NCBI GenBank assembly: GCA_041917055.1
Contig: JAYRYJ010000006.1
Span: 114,879 to 178,878 of the forward strand
Reading direction: 5' to 3'
Length of the DNA: 64,000 bases
From: Pseudaquidulcibacter sp041917055
GTDB lineage: Bacteria > Pseudomonadota > Alphaproteobacteria > Caulobacterales > Aquidulcibacteraceae
A program made the position numbers and the translations under genes. The notes below the pieces were generated by a model. That model had not been told where the DNA came from and did no database searches. It was given only the letters and a program-made list of their open reading frames with translations. The number at the start of each line of letters is the position of its first letter. The stretch's first letter is position 1. Below, piece after piece: positions 41,964-50,760 of the stretch.

Positions 41964-42944
41964 ATGCAATTATTTGTGCAAGAAGAAATTTGGCCGCTAA
42001 AAGGCGTGTTTCGAATTGCCCATGGCGCAAGAACCCACGCCCATACAGTCACTGTTACTATAAAGGATGATAATGGAAATTGTGGACGCGGTGAATGCGT
42101 TCCATACCCGCGTTACGGTGAAAGCCCGCTAAGTGTTGTCGCGCAAATTGAGGCTATTCGTCCCGCTTTAGAAAATGGCATTGATCGCCAGGCTCTATCC
42201 CAAATAATGCCCGCCTGCGCCGCGCGAAATGCAATAGATTGCGCAATGTGGGATTTTGAGGCCAAGAAAAGCGGGAAAAGGGTTTGGGAATTAGCGGGAA
42301 TTGACGCGCCAAAGCCTGTTCTGACTGCCTATACAATCATTATTGATGAAAAAGAAAAAATGATTGAAGACGCGAAGATGGCAAAACAGTTTCCATTGCT
42401 AAAAATCAAAATCGGCGGCGCACAAGATTTGGAAAGTGTTTTTGCCATTCACGATGTCCGCCCAGACGCACGTTTTATCATTGATGCTAATGAATCACTA
42501 GACGACGCCTCCTTTAAATCCCTGTGCAAAAATGCGCGGCAAATGGGAATTGAATTGATTGAACAGCCGTTCAAGGTTAACCATGATAGCGGCTTAAAAA
42601 AGCAGGCGGCACCAGTCGCCATTTGTGCCGATGAAAGTTTTCATACAGGATCTGATATTGAAAAAACCGTTCAAGCCTATGACGCAATAAACGTTAAACT
42701 CGACAAAACCGGCGGGTTTACCGAAGCATTGAGAGCTATAAAATCGGCGCGTGCCGCCGGGCAAAAAATCATGATGGGCTGTATGGTCGGCACAAGTCTT
42801 GTCACCGCACCTGCCGTTTTATTAGCGGGACTTGTCGATTGGGTCGATTTGGACGGGCCATTGTTTTTGGCCCAAGATAGGAAATATGGTCTTGATTATA
42901 ATGGCGCGATAATATCACCGCCAACTTCAGAATTGTGGGGTTAA
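41964..42944 (+). CDS. L-Ala-D/L-Glu (dipeptide) epimerase, enolase superfamily
   Basis: 326 residues from ATG 41964; an earlier TTG (41952) is possible. Enolase-superfamily catalytic set: KxK in LLKIKIGG, metal ligands in IIDANES, LIEQPF and CADESF, and the second-face Lys in NVKLDKTGG. This fits muconate-lactonizing-subgroup dipeptide epimerases used in peptidoglycan peptide recycling. The next two genes are packed closely. Confidence 0.87.
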   Translation: MQLFVQEEIWPLKGVFRIAHGARTHAHTVTVTIKDDNGNCGRGECVPYPRYGESPLSVVAQIEAIRPALENGIDRQALSQIMPACAARNAIDCAMWDFEAKKSGKRVWELAGIDAPKPVLTAYTIIIDEKEKMIEDAKMAKQFPLLKIKIGGAQDLESVFAIHDVRPDARFIIDANESLDDASFKSLCKNARQMGIELIEQPFKVNHDSGLKKQAAPVAICADESFHTGSDIEKTVQAYDAINVKLDKTGGFTEALRAIKSARAAGQKIMMGCMVGTSLVTAPAVLLAGLVDWVDLDGPLFLAQDRKYGLDYNGAIISPPTSELWG

Positions 42945-44018
42945 ATGCAGGAATTTTTTAGCGACAACTATTTCGAGGCGCGCGAAAAATTTTTGGCAAA
43001 TGCGCGTGAGAATTCGCTCGAAATAAATTCCTTCAAATTGGAAAAAGCCAAAGGGCCCGATAATAAAGATGTATTTATGGATTGCGCCTATACCCAAGGC
43101 ATAAACAAAAATAATCTATTGGTTCTAATCAGTGGCACACACGGACCGGAAGGTTATTGTGGTTCGGCTATTCAGTCGCGATTCATGAAAAGTGGTGCCT
43201 TAGCAAAAACGCTTGAGAAATGCTCAGCCGGCATAATCCACGCCCATAATCCATTTGGATTTGCATGGGATTCTCGATTTAATGAAGATAATATTGATTT
43301 GAACCGAAATTACATCGAAGATTTTTCAAATTGTCCGCAAAACCCCGCATATGATGAATTGGCAAATTGGGCATTGCCTGAGAAGTTTGACGACGAATCA
43401 ATCAAAAATGCCACGGTGCAGCTTATGGTCTATTCCCAGAACAATGGCTTTGCCGCCCTTCAAAATGCTCTAACTGCTGGACAGTATCGGCACCAAAAAG
43501 GGGTTTATTTCGGCGGCTTTGCACCTTCATGGTCAAACCAAACCATAAATTCCATTTTGGACAAATGGACAGCCGGAATTAAAAGATTGATTGTTATTGA
43601 TTTTCATACCGGACTTGGACCTTTCGGTCACGGGGAAATTCTGTCCGATTTTCCAATTGATTCAATAGAATTTGCACGCGTGAAAGAAGTTTTCGGTGAG
43701 GAAGCGACGAGCACGAAATCCCAAGGTTCTATTTCAGCAGCGGTGAATGGATCACTTGATAGCGGAATTTGCCGCAAATATGCCTCGCTAAATCCGGTCT
43801 GTGTTGCACTTGAATTTGGCACACTCGACCCGCTAAGTGTGTTTAAGGCTACGCAAGGGACATCATGGGCACAATCTTACGATAATTTGGCTTCTGAAAT
43901 GGGTGTTGCGCTGAGAAAATTAAGCCGTGATGCCTTTTACCCGCAAAGTGACGAATGGAAACAAAAAATTCTGCTGCGCGGTTCGCAAGTCATTGAAAGA
44001 GCGTTGGAAAAGCTATGA
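42945..44018 (+). CDS. DUF2817 family M14-like carboxypeptidase
   Basis: 357 residues; ATG abuts the epimerase stop. Zn-site motifs HGPEG, NEDNIDLNRN and DFHTGLGPFG, and an ALEFGT strand with the conserved Glu, match DUF2817/M14-like enzymes. Substrate not known; with the epimerase a role in degrading murein or environmental peptides is likely. Stop overlaps the next start as ATGA. Confidence 0.83.
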   Translation: MQEFFSDNYFEAREKFLANARENSLEINSFKLEKAKGPDNKDVFMDCAYTQGINKNNLLVLISGTHGPEGYCGSAIQSRFMKSGALAKTLEKCSAGIIHAHNPFGFAWDSRFNEDNIDLNRNYIEDFSNCPQNPAYDELANWALPEKFDDESIKNATVQLMVYSQNNGFAALQNALTAGQYRHQKGVYFGGFAPSWSNQTINSILDKWTAGIKRLIVIDFHTGLGPFGHGEILSDFPIDSIEFARVKEVFGEEATSTKSQGSISAAVNGSLDSGICRKYASLNPVCVALEFGTLDPLSVFKATQGTSWAQSYDNLASEMGVALRKLSRDAFYPQSDEWKQKILLRGSQVIERALEKL

Positions 44019-44554
44019 ATTTTCAATCCTTGAATCGTGTTTTAACCTTGAAAGCGCCATTCACATTAATTTATGTCGCACTAATTCCCTTTATAAATTG
44101 GTCTTATGGCGCAATTCCATTGGTGCCAATGCCAGACGGTGGGTTTTGGCCGCCAATGTCAATTGTTGCGGGTTTGGTATTAGTTGTTAGGGATTTTGCA
44201 CAAAGGGAAATTGGGCACGGGATATGGTTTGCACTATTAATTGCGGCGGGTCTATCGTTTGTGACCTCGTCTCCAAATATTGCTAGTGCCTCAACTTTGG
44301 CCTTTGTCATTAGTGAAACCATCGATTGGGCATTGTTCACTTTTTCTAAAAAGCCTTTATCTTATCGTGTCATGCTGTCATCATTGATTTCAGCACCCAT
44401 TGACACGACTCTATTTTGGTATTTAGCATCTTTAACACAAAAAGGCGTTTTTCAGCCTTTCACAATTGCAACAGCAATAATTAGTAAGCTAATCGGCGCC
44501 TATATCGTTTATCTATTGATAAAACGCCGTGAAGCAAACAATGAAATTGAATAA
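44015..44554 (+). CDS. VUT family protein, putative queuosine-precursor (preQ0) transporter
   Basis: 179 residues, mostly hydrophobic with five or six membrane segments. Family signs: VVRDFAQREIGHG, FVISETIDWALFTF and SSLISAPIDTTLFWYLAS. YhhQ/VUT proteins import queuosine precursors; tgt and queA of that pathway are at 49.6-51.8 kb. Coupling to peptidase genes makes another substrate possible. Confidence 0.8.
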   Translation: MNFQSLNRVLTLKAPFTLIYVALIPFINWSYGAIPLVPMPDGGFWPPMSIVAGLVLVVRDFAQREIGHGIWFALLIAAGLSFVTSSPNIASASTLAFVISETIDWALFTFSKKPLSYRVMLSSLISAPIDTTLFWYLASLTQKGVFQPFTIATAIISKLIGAYIVYLLIKRREANNEIE

Positions 44555-44565
44555 AAGGATAGAAA

Positions 44566-46653
44566 ATGATTTCCAAAAAAGGTTTATTGTCTGGAACCGC
44601 ATTGTTCATCGCCGCCGCAACATTTGCCTCGACAAATGCGATTGCCGACGAGGGCATGTGGACTTTTGACGAATTTCCAGCCGCAAAAATGAAAAAAGCC
44701 TATGGCTTTGCTCCAGATGGGAAATGGCTTAAACACGTTCAAAATTCTGCGGTTCGTCTTAGTGTCGGATGTTCAGCTAGTTTCGTGTCGAATGACGGAT
44801 TAATTCTCACAAATTGGCATTGTTCGGAAAGCTGTGTCCATGATATTTCGACGCCCGAAAATGATTTTGCGAAAAACGGCTTTGTTGCAAAATCACGCGA
44901 AGATGAACGCCAATGCCCCGGCCTTTCTGCCGAAGTTTTGACAGAAATAAAAGATGTTACAAAAAGCATCAAGGAATCAACCATTGGCAAAAAAGGTGCT
45001 GATATTTCAAAATCACGCCAAGCCGCCATTGCCAAGGCCGAAGAAACCGCTTGCGCGGGCCTTGATAAAAACAAATATAATTGTGAATTAGTTACGCTTT
45101 ATCGCGGCGGGCAATATAAAGTCTATAAATATCGCCAATATAATGATGTGCGTTTAGTATTTGAACCGGAATCCGATACTGGATTTTTTGGTGGCGACCC
45201 GGATAATTTTAATTTCCCACGCTATAATCTCGATTCTTCCTTCCTTCGCGCTTATGAAGACGGCAAACCTGTTAGTGGCGTCGAGCATTTGACCTGGACA
45301 ACCGAAGTTCCGAAAGAAGGCGATGCGGTATTTGTCGCTGGAAACCCTGGCTCAACTCAAAGACTGAAAACTGTCGAACAATTAGAATTTACGCGCGATT
45401 GGGAACTACCTGTTCGCCAATTAATCCGCTCCGAACTTCGTGGACGCTTGATCGAATATATGAAAACCAGTGACGAAGCAGCGAGAACCGGTATTGAAAC
45501 TCTATTCGGTGTCGAAAACTCATACAAAGCGCAATATGGGCAAATGCGCGCCTTAATGGATAAAGATTTCTTTGCAATTAAACAAAAGGAAGATGCCGAT
45601 TTAAAAGCGAAAGTGCGCGCCAATTCAAAACTTAAGAAAGAAATTGGCGACCCTTGGAGCATAATTGCAAAAGCGACCAATCGACAAAAGGATCTTTTCC
45701 TAGCCTATGATTTCATCGAATTGCGTGCAGGTTCAATTTCATCACTTTACGGTGTGGCGCGTTCAATTGTTCGGGCGGGATTTGAAGCTAAAAAACCACT
45801 GAGCGAAAGACTTCCAGGTTATTCGGACGCTGGTCTTTTGGCGCTTAAAAGACGCTTATTAGCGCCTGCGCCTATACATAAAGACCAAGAAATTATGGGA
45901 CTTGAAGTCTGGCTTTCAAAGACGCGCGAATTTCTGACTGCAGATTCTGAATACGTACAAACGCTTTTGGGCAAAGAAAGTCCTGAGAATCTTGCGAGAA
46001 CTTTGGTCGGCGAAACAAAATTGACTGATTTGAAATATCGCGAAGAATTATTGAATGGTGGGAAAGATGCGGTTCTTGCCTCCAATGACCCATTAATCAA
46101 ATTTGTCCTTCGAACAGATCCACAAGCACGAAAACTGCGCGAAACTTATTTGGCAGAAGTTGACGGACCATTGGGTTCGGCTGCAGAGAAAATTGCTGAG
46201 GCAAGGTTCAAAGTCTATGGAGCTAATGTATATCCGGACGCGACTTTCACACTTCGATTGTCTTATGGCAAAGTTGCCGGCTGGACTTATAATGGGGTAA
46301 AAGTTCCGGCCTATACCAATATTGGCGGCGGCTATGAACGCGCGACCGGCGCGTTTCCTTTCATCCTAGCGAAACGATGGATAGATGCTGAAAACAAAGT
46401 CGATAAGAAAGTTATTTACAATATCTCGACCACAAATGATATTATTGGCGGAAATTCCGGTTCGCCATTAATTGACAAATATGGTCGCGTCGTCGGCGCG
46501 GCATTTGATGGAAATATCCATTCATTGGGCGGGGCCTACGCCTATGACCAAAGATTAAATCGCACTGTTTCCGTCACCACCGCTGCAATCGAAGAAGCAT
46601 TGAAAAATGTATATGACGCGAAATGGTTGGTCGAGGAGTTAAACAAGAAATAG
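44566..46653 (+). CDS. S46 family exopeptidase (dipeptidyl-peptidase 7/11 type)
   Basis: 695 residues, normal S46 length. Signal peptide up to ATFASTNAIA. Catalytic triad motifs: His in LTNWHCSESC, Asp in GGDPDNFNFPRY, Ser in IIGGNSGSPLID. A large helical domain sits between them (about residues 270-510). Members remove dipeptides from the N-terminus of oligopeptides in the periplasm. Fits with epimerase and DUF2817 upstream as a peptide-processing operon. A terminator follows. Confidence 0.92.
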   Translation: MISKKGLLSGTALFIAAATFASTNAIADEGMWTFDEFPAAKMKKAYGFAPDGKWLKHVQNSAVRLSVGCSASFVSNDGLILTNWHCSESCVHDISTPENDFAKNGFVAKSREDERQCPGLSAEVLTEIKDVTKSIKESTIGKKGADISKSRQAAIAKAEETACAGLDKNKYNCELVTLYRGGQYKVYKYRQYNDVRLVFEPESDTGFFGGDPDNFNFPRYNLDSSFLRAYEDGKPVSGVEHLTWTTEVPKEGDAVFVAGNPGSTQRLKTVEQLEFTRDWELPVRQLIRSELRGRLIEYMKTSDEAARTGIETLFGVENSYKAQYGQMRALMDKDFFAIKQKEDADLKAKVRANSKLKKEIGDPWSIIAKATNRQKDLFLAYDFIELRAGSISSLYGVARSIVRAGFEAKKPLSERLPGYSDAGLLALKRRLLAPAPIHKDQEIMGLEVWLSKTREFLTADSEYVQTLLGKESPENLARTLVGETKLTDLKYREELLNGGKDAVLASNDPLIKFVLRTDPQARKLRETYLAEVDGPLGSAAEKIAEARFKVYGANVYPDATFTLRLSYGKVAGWTYNGVKVPAYTNIGGGYERATGAFPFILAKRWIDAENKVDKKVIYNISTTNDIIGGNSGSPLIDKYGRVVGAAFDGNIHSLGGAYAYDQRLNRTVSVTTAAIEEALKNVYDAKWLVEELNKK

Positions 46654-46676
46654 ATTTCAATCGACATGAAAATGAA

Positions 46677-46700
46677 AAGGGCGTGAAAACGCCCTTTTTT
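46677..46700 (+). terminator. Rho-independent terminator after the S46 peptidase gene
   Basis: AAGGGCGT/ACGCCCTT arms around a GAAA-type loop, then T6, 24 bases after the stop. Confidence 0.88.
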
Positions 46701-46790
46701 CATGTCTGAAGTGCGAATTATTCGAGCGGAACAGGAATCGAGTGGAGATTTTGTCTGCTCAAAACAATCACATTCGATAAACTGGTCGCA

Positions 46791-46818
46791 AAAAAAAGGC
46801 CCGCAATTGCGGGCCTTC
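46791..46818 (-). terminator. Rho-independent terminator of the OmpA-like gene
   Basis: GGCCCGCAA/TTGCGGGCC perfect stem on the minus strand, followed by eight T, 20 bases after the ompA-like stop. Confidence 0.9.
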
Positions 46819-46838
46819 TTATTAAAGATTTCCAAGAA

Positions 46839-48080
46839 TTATTGGAAATTAACTTTGATCTCAACGCGGCGGTTAAGTGGCTCTTTAACGCCGTCGCCGG
46901 TTGCTTGTGCAGGTTTAGATTCACCATAAGCCTGACCGGTGATGATGCTTGCATCAACACCTTTGCCAACAAGGTTTTTCTGAACTTCGACAACGCGACG
47001 GTTAGAAAGACCGATATTGTATTTCGGATTACCCGAAGTATCGGCGTGACCTTCAAGAACAACAGCTTGATATACGCATTTGTTTTCAGCGATAGTTTCA
47101 AGCAAGCCAGCGATTTTAGCATCAGCCTCAGCATTGATGTTGTATTTGTCGTGAGCGAAGTAAACAACTTCTTCAACGCCGTCACAAACAACGCGCTCAG
47201 GAGGAGGCGGTGGCGGTGGTGGCGGTGGTGGCTCAACAACAGGAGGAGGAGGTGGTGGTGGTGGTGGCTCAACAACCGGTGGAGGCGGTGGTGGAAGCTC
47301 AGGAGGTGGTGGTGGCGGAGCAGCCGCAGCAGCACCAAGAGCATAACGAAGACCAAGACCGAAAATACCGCCAGAACCTAGACCGCCGCCAACGCTGCCG
47401 CCAAGAGCTAGAGGAACAGAGGCAGAGCCGCCGGTTCCATTTGTGCGATAAGTACCAGTACCTGCCAAATCAAGTTCAGGAACATTTACCCATTTATAAG
47501 AAAGGTCAGCAGTCAATTTTTCAGAAAGTTTCAAACCAAGACCAGCAATCAATTGCCAAGCAAGGCCAGTATCTTTGTCATTTACATGAACTGCAGATGC
47601 ACGGCTAAGTGCAAGAAGTGGGTTCGAAGCATTGGTCTGGTCAAATGAGCTAGCAAGTGTTTTAACGCTTGCCATACCAACACCGGCACCAAGGAACGGA
47701 TTGATAGCGCCGTCGCGGTTAAAGTCGTAAAGACCATTTACCATAGCAGTCCAAGTACGGGTGCTACCCAATACCGAACTAGGACCTTTGTTGGCGTGGT
47801 CAACAAGGCTATGAGCAATTTCAGCTTCAGTACGGAAGCCGTTTGCAAATGCATAACCAAGAGACGCAGCACCAGCCCAACCACCGTCACTTGTTGCGCC
47901 ATCACCAATCATATATGGTGATTGACCGGAACCAGTTGGATTTGCGGGAGCGTCAAAATCAACAGCACCACCAGTGTTATAGCCAACACCTGCACCTGCA
48001 TACCAGCCTTGAGCTGATGCGAGGCCGGGAACGCTGGCCAAAACGACTAATGCCGTAGCACTAAGCCAAATTTTTTTCAT
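46839..48080 (-). CDS. OmpA-family outer-membrane protein with poly-proline linker
   Basis: 413 residues. Signal peptide ending PGLASA, then an 8-stranded beta-barrel domain (GWYAGAGVGYNTGG ... GLGLRYAL). A linker of about 45 residues is almost pure Pro with ELP/VVEP breaks (residues about 250-297). The OmpA-like peptidoglycan-binding domain has VYFAHDKYNINAEA, GHADTSGNPKYNIGLSNRR and a closing LNRRVEIKV; it should bind meso-DAP through the D and R of these motifs. The linker would span the periplasm. Confidence 0.93.
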   Translation of the reverse strand: MKKIWLSATALVVLASVPGLASAQGWYAGAGVGYNTGGAVDFDAPANPTGSGQSPYMIGDGATSDGGWAGAASLGYAFANGFRTEAEIAHSLVDHANKGPSSVLGSTRTWTAMVNGLYDFNRDGAINPFLGAGVGMASVKTLASSFDQTNASNPLLALSRASAVHVNDKDTGLAWQLIAGLGLKLSEKLTADLSYKWVNVPELDLAGTGTYRTNGTGGSASVPLALGGSVGGGLGSGGIFGLGLRYALGAAAAAPPPPPPELPPPPPPVVEPPPPPPPPPVVEPPPPPPPPPPPERVVCDGVEEVVYFAHDKYNINAEADAKIAGLLETIAENKCVYQAVVLEGHADTSGNPKYNIGLSNRRVVEVQKNLVGKGVDASIITGQAYGESKPAQATGDGVKEPLNRRVEIKVNFQ

Positions 48081-48526
48081 GGGTTTTTCCCTCTCTATTT
48101 ACAAAGTGCACAATACGCGCACGGTGAACGTCGAAAACGTTTCGCGCCTAAATTAGCGGAAAGATTATTTTGGTCAACCTTTATCGTGATTTTCTTTCAT
48201 ATTTTTCGACATTTGCCGCAATATCACAAACCAAATGTTGCATTTTAAACACTAAAAACCAAAATCAAATCAAATGTCGGTTTAAGTTCATAGTTAATAC
48301 GAATTCAAATATTCAAAAATGAAAACCAAGTGTCCGTTAACCTAAGAAATGTGAACGGAAAATGAATATGAACACGACCTTGGTGCCGATTCTAGTTTTG
48401 GCAGGAGATTAATGTCGGTTACCTATAATTAGCTCGTTGGTCCGGAATTTTCCTAAAAAATCATTTGACGCAAATAATGACAAAGTTAATGAAAAACCCC
48501 AATGCAGATTAAACCTCATTAAAAGA
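48081..48526. other. Gene-free upstream region of the OmpA-like gene
   Basis: About 445 AT-rich bases without a credible frame. It should hold the ompA-like promoter; a short palindrome TCGAAAACGTTTCG is near 48130. No other structure seen. Confidence 0.5.
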
Positions 48527-48762
48527 CATTAGCCGTAGCGCAAATAAAATATAGTGGGTTCGAGTGGATTTCTTGATAAATGGTGGGCCGAGTGGGGACT
48601 CGAACCACAAGCGAAGGCATTAGCCGTAGCGCAAATAAAATATAGTGGGTTCGAGTGGATTTCTTGATAAATGGTGGGCCGAGTGGGGACTCGAACCACA
48701 AGCGAAGGCATTAGCCGTAGCGCAAATAAAATATAGTGGGTTCGAGTGGATTTTTTAGTGAT
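48527..48762 (-). repeat. 91-bp tandem repeats containing the 3' end of the adjacent tRNA-Lys
   Basis: Two near-identical 91-bp units (48527-48617, 48618-48708) and a third that runs into the functional tRNA (from 48709). Each full unit carries TGGTGGGCCGAGTGGGGACT (the tRNA-Lys 3' end, plus strand) followed by CGAACCA, and GTGGGTTCGA (48554, 48645, 48736), which is an inverted copy of the tRNA's T-arm (48781-48790 has TCGAACCCAC). Between them is GCCGTAGCGCAAATAAAATA. Near-identity of the units suggests recent amplification or conversion. Confidence 0.92.
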
Positions 48763-48837
48763 TGGTGGGCCGAGTGGGGATCGAACCCACGACCACTCGA
48801 TTAAAAGTCGGGTGCTCTACCGCTGAGCTACCGGCCC
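48763..48837 (-). tRNA. tRNA-Lys (TTT anticodon)
   Basis: Reverse complement: acceptor GGGCCGG/TCGGCCC, D-arm TAGCTCAGCGGTAGAGCA, anticodon loop CTTTTAA with TTT, T-arm GTGGGTTCGATCCCCAC and encoded CCA. Three 3'-end repeats lie downstream. Confidence 0.95.
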
Positions 48838-49071
48838 GTGATTGTTTTGAGGTGTGCGGTTTAGCGTTTGATTTTTTTTCGTCAATGACTTTACAGCATA
48901 AAATCGGCATTTTGCCTATAAAAAAACACAAACCGTATCAAAATTAGGGTTTTAATCTAATGAAAAAACACCATTAGGCTAAAGAAAACTTGTCATATTT
49001 ACAATCAGGTCTATGATAAATTCAAAACACAAATAGATTCAGTGAGGGGCGCAAAATTGAGAGAGGCATTT

Positions 49072-49641
49072 ATGCGCATTGGTGAAATTGTGGCTTTTGT
49101 ATTTAGAGCATATCGCACGTTTTTAATCGGCGGTCTTGTGTTTTCAATCGTCGGCTGCGCGACAGTCCAAAATAAAAATGTCGCCCAGGGCGGAAAACTT
49201 GGTACACAGGCCAAATCCGGCGAAAATGCAACAGATGAGGCAATGTCACAACCTTTAAAGGACTTGGGAATAATTAAAGCAGTTGTTCCGCCTGCATTGG
49301 CGCAAATTGCCAATCCCTATGCTGTTCCCAAAGAAATTGATTGTACTTATGTAAAATATCAATTGACCCAATTAGACGACGCTCTAGGCCCCGAATCAGT
49401 TCGCCCATCAAATTTTGATGACCGCGACCCTTCTGAAAAAAACTCAGACTTAGCGGCACAAGCTGCAACTTCGGCTTTGAAAAGTGCTGCAACCAGTTGG
49501 ATTCCTGCGCGTTCTTTGGTTCGAAAACTTACTGGTGCTGAAAAAGCTGACCAAGAATGGCAAAAAGCGGTCGAATTAGGTAAAGTTCGACGCGGATTCT
49601 TATGGGGTATTTTTTACGCAAAGAATTGCGAAGCCGAATAA
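49072..49641 (+). CDS. Lipoprotein of unknown function
   Basis: 189 residues from ATG 49072, with GAGAGG upstream. Hydrophobic N-terminus ending in the lipobox SIVGC (Cys29). Mature part polar, helical, ending with FYAKNC; two further Cys (DCTY, KNC). No domain recognised. Convergent with tgt, stops one base apart. Confidence 0.65.
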   Translation: MRIGEIVAFVFRAYRTFLIGGLVFSIVGCATVQNKNVAQGGKLGTQAKSGENATDEAMSQPLKDLGIIKAVVPPALAQIANPYAVPKEIDCTYVKYQLTQLDDALGPESVRPSNFDDRDPSEKNSDLAAQAATSALKSAATSWIPARSLVRKLTGAEKADQEWQKAVELGKVRRGFLWGIFYAKNCEAE

Positions 49642-50760
49642 TTATTTTTCAGTTCGCGCCCAACGAGCGCGCATTTCGCTGGCAAATTCGTCAAAATCAT
49701 TATTTGCAATGTGAAAACGGATTTTCGCCATAAGGTCCTGGTAAAAGGCGATATTGTGCCAACTCAAAAGAGTTTGCCCCAAAATTTCGCCACATTTGAA
49801 AAGATGATTTAGATAGGCTTTTGAATAATTCTTGCTCGCATCGCAATTAATTAACGGCTCTAAAACCGATAAATCTTCAATAAATTTGGCGTTTTTGATA
49901 TTTATTGGCCCGTCCCAAGTCCAGGCTTGTCCATGGCGACCTGCCCTGGTTGGCAATACACAATCAAACATATCAACGCCGCGCGCGACTGATTCTAAAA
50001 TATCAATTGGCTTACCTACACCCATTAAATATCGTGGTCTTTCATCTGGCAAAAAGGGAATCGTATTTTCGATAGTTTTGCACATTAATTCGTGCCCCTC
50101 ACCCACCGCGAGGCCGCCGATTGCATAGCCGTCCATATCCATATCGACCAATGATTTTGCGCTTTCTTCGCGCAAATTGCCGAAAACCGATCCTTGAACA
50201 ATGCCAAATAGTGCTTGGGCTTTTCTTTCTCCAAACGCGGTTTTACAACGTTTCGCCCAGCGCAAAGACAATTCCATGGATTCGCGCGCTTGAATTTCAT
50301 TTGCACCGAATTTGGTGCATTCGTCCAATTGCATTATAATGTCAGACTGAATTTGGTCGGCCTGTAATTCCATGCAGATTTCGGGCGTTAAAAGGTGACG
50401 TGATCCATCAATATGGCTTGCGAAAGTTACGCCCTCTTCAGTCATTTTTCGTAGTGACGACAAAGACCAAACTTGAAAGCCGCCTGAATCGGTAAGGATT
50501 GGCTTATCCCAGCGCATAAATTCGTGAACCCCACCGAATTTTTTCATCCGATCCCCGCCCGGACGAAGCATCAAATGATAGGTATTGGCAAGGATTATGT
50601 CTGCCCCCGTTGCCTTTACTTGATCCACTGTCAAGGCTTTGACATTTGCAGCAGTGCCGACCGGCATAAAGGCAGGCGTGCGAATTTCACCGCGTGGCGT
50701 TTTTAGAATTCCCGTACGCGCTTCACCATTTTTCGACTTAATTTCAAATTCAAATTTCAT
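49642..50760 (-). CDS. tgt: tRNA-guanine transglycosylase (queuine/preQ1 tRNA-ribosyltransferase) with degenerate zinc site
   Basis: 372 residues from ATG 50760 (GGTGG upstream), overlapping queA by 11 bases. Catalytic Asp in ILTDSGGFQVWSL and nucleophile Asp in MFDCVLPTRAGRHG are present. The zinc motif, normally C-x-C-x2-C before NYSRAYLxHL, reads I-N-C-D-A-S-K-N-Y-S, so only one of the three cysteines remains, although the later His (SWHN) is kept. It exchanges guanine 34 of GUN tRNAs for preQ1. Function is probably retained, with altered metal binding. Confidence 0.93.
   Translation of the reverse strand: MKFEFEIKSKNGEARTGILKTPRGEIRTPAFMPVGTAANVKALTVDQVKATGADIILANTYHLMLRPGGDRMKKFGGVHEFMRWDKPILTDSGGFQVWSLSSLRKMTEEGVTFASHIDGSRHLLTPEICMELQADQIQSDIIMQLDECTKFGANEIQARESMELSLRWAKRCKTAFGERKAQALFGIVQGSVFGNLREESAKSLVDMDMDGYAIGGLAVGEGHELMCKTIENTIPFLPDERPRYLMGVGKPIDILESVARGVDMFDCVLPTRAGRHGQAWTWDGPINIKNAKFIEDLSVLEPLINCDASKNYSKAYLNHLFKCGEILGQTLLSWHNIAFYQDLMAKIRFHIANNDFDEFASEMRARWARTEK

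Noticed and set aside
46718..47381. Long frames opposite or shifted to the OmpA-like gene's Pro-rich part
   Set aside because: Shadows of GC-rich proline codons; low-complexity Arg/Trp or His/Leu runs.
48527..48799. Possible CRISPR-like array (regular 91-bp period)
   Set aside because: Units are contiguous copies of a tRNA end and spacer with no variable spacers and no cas genes.
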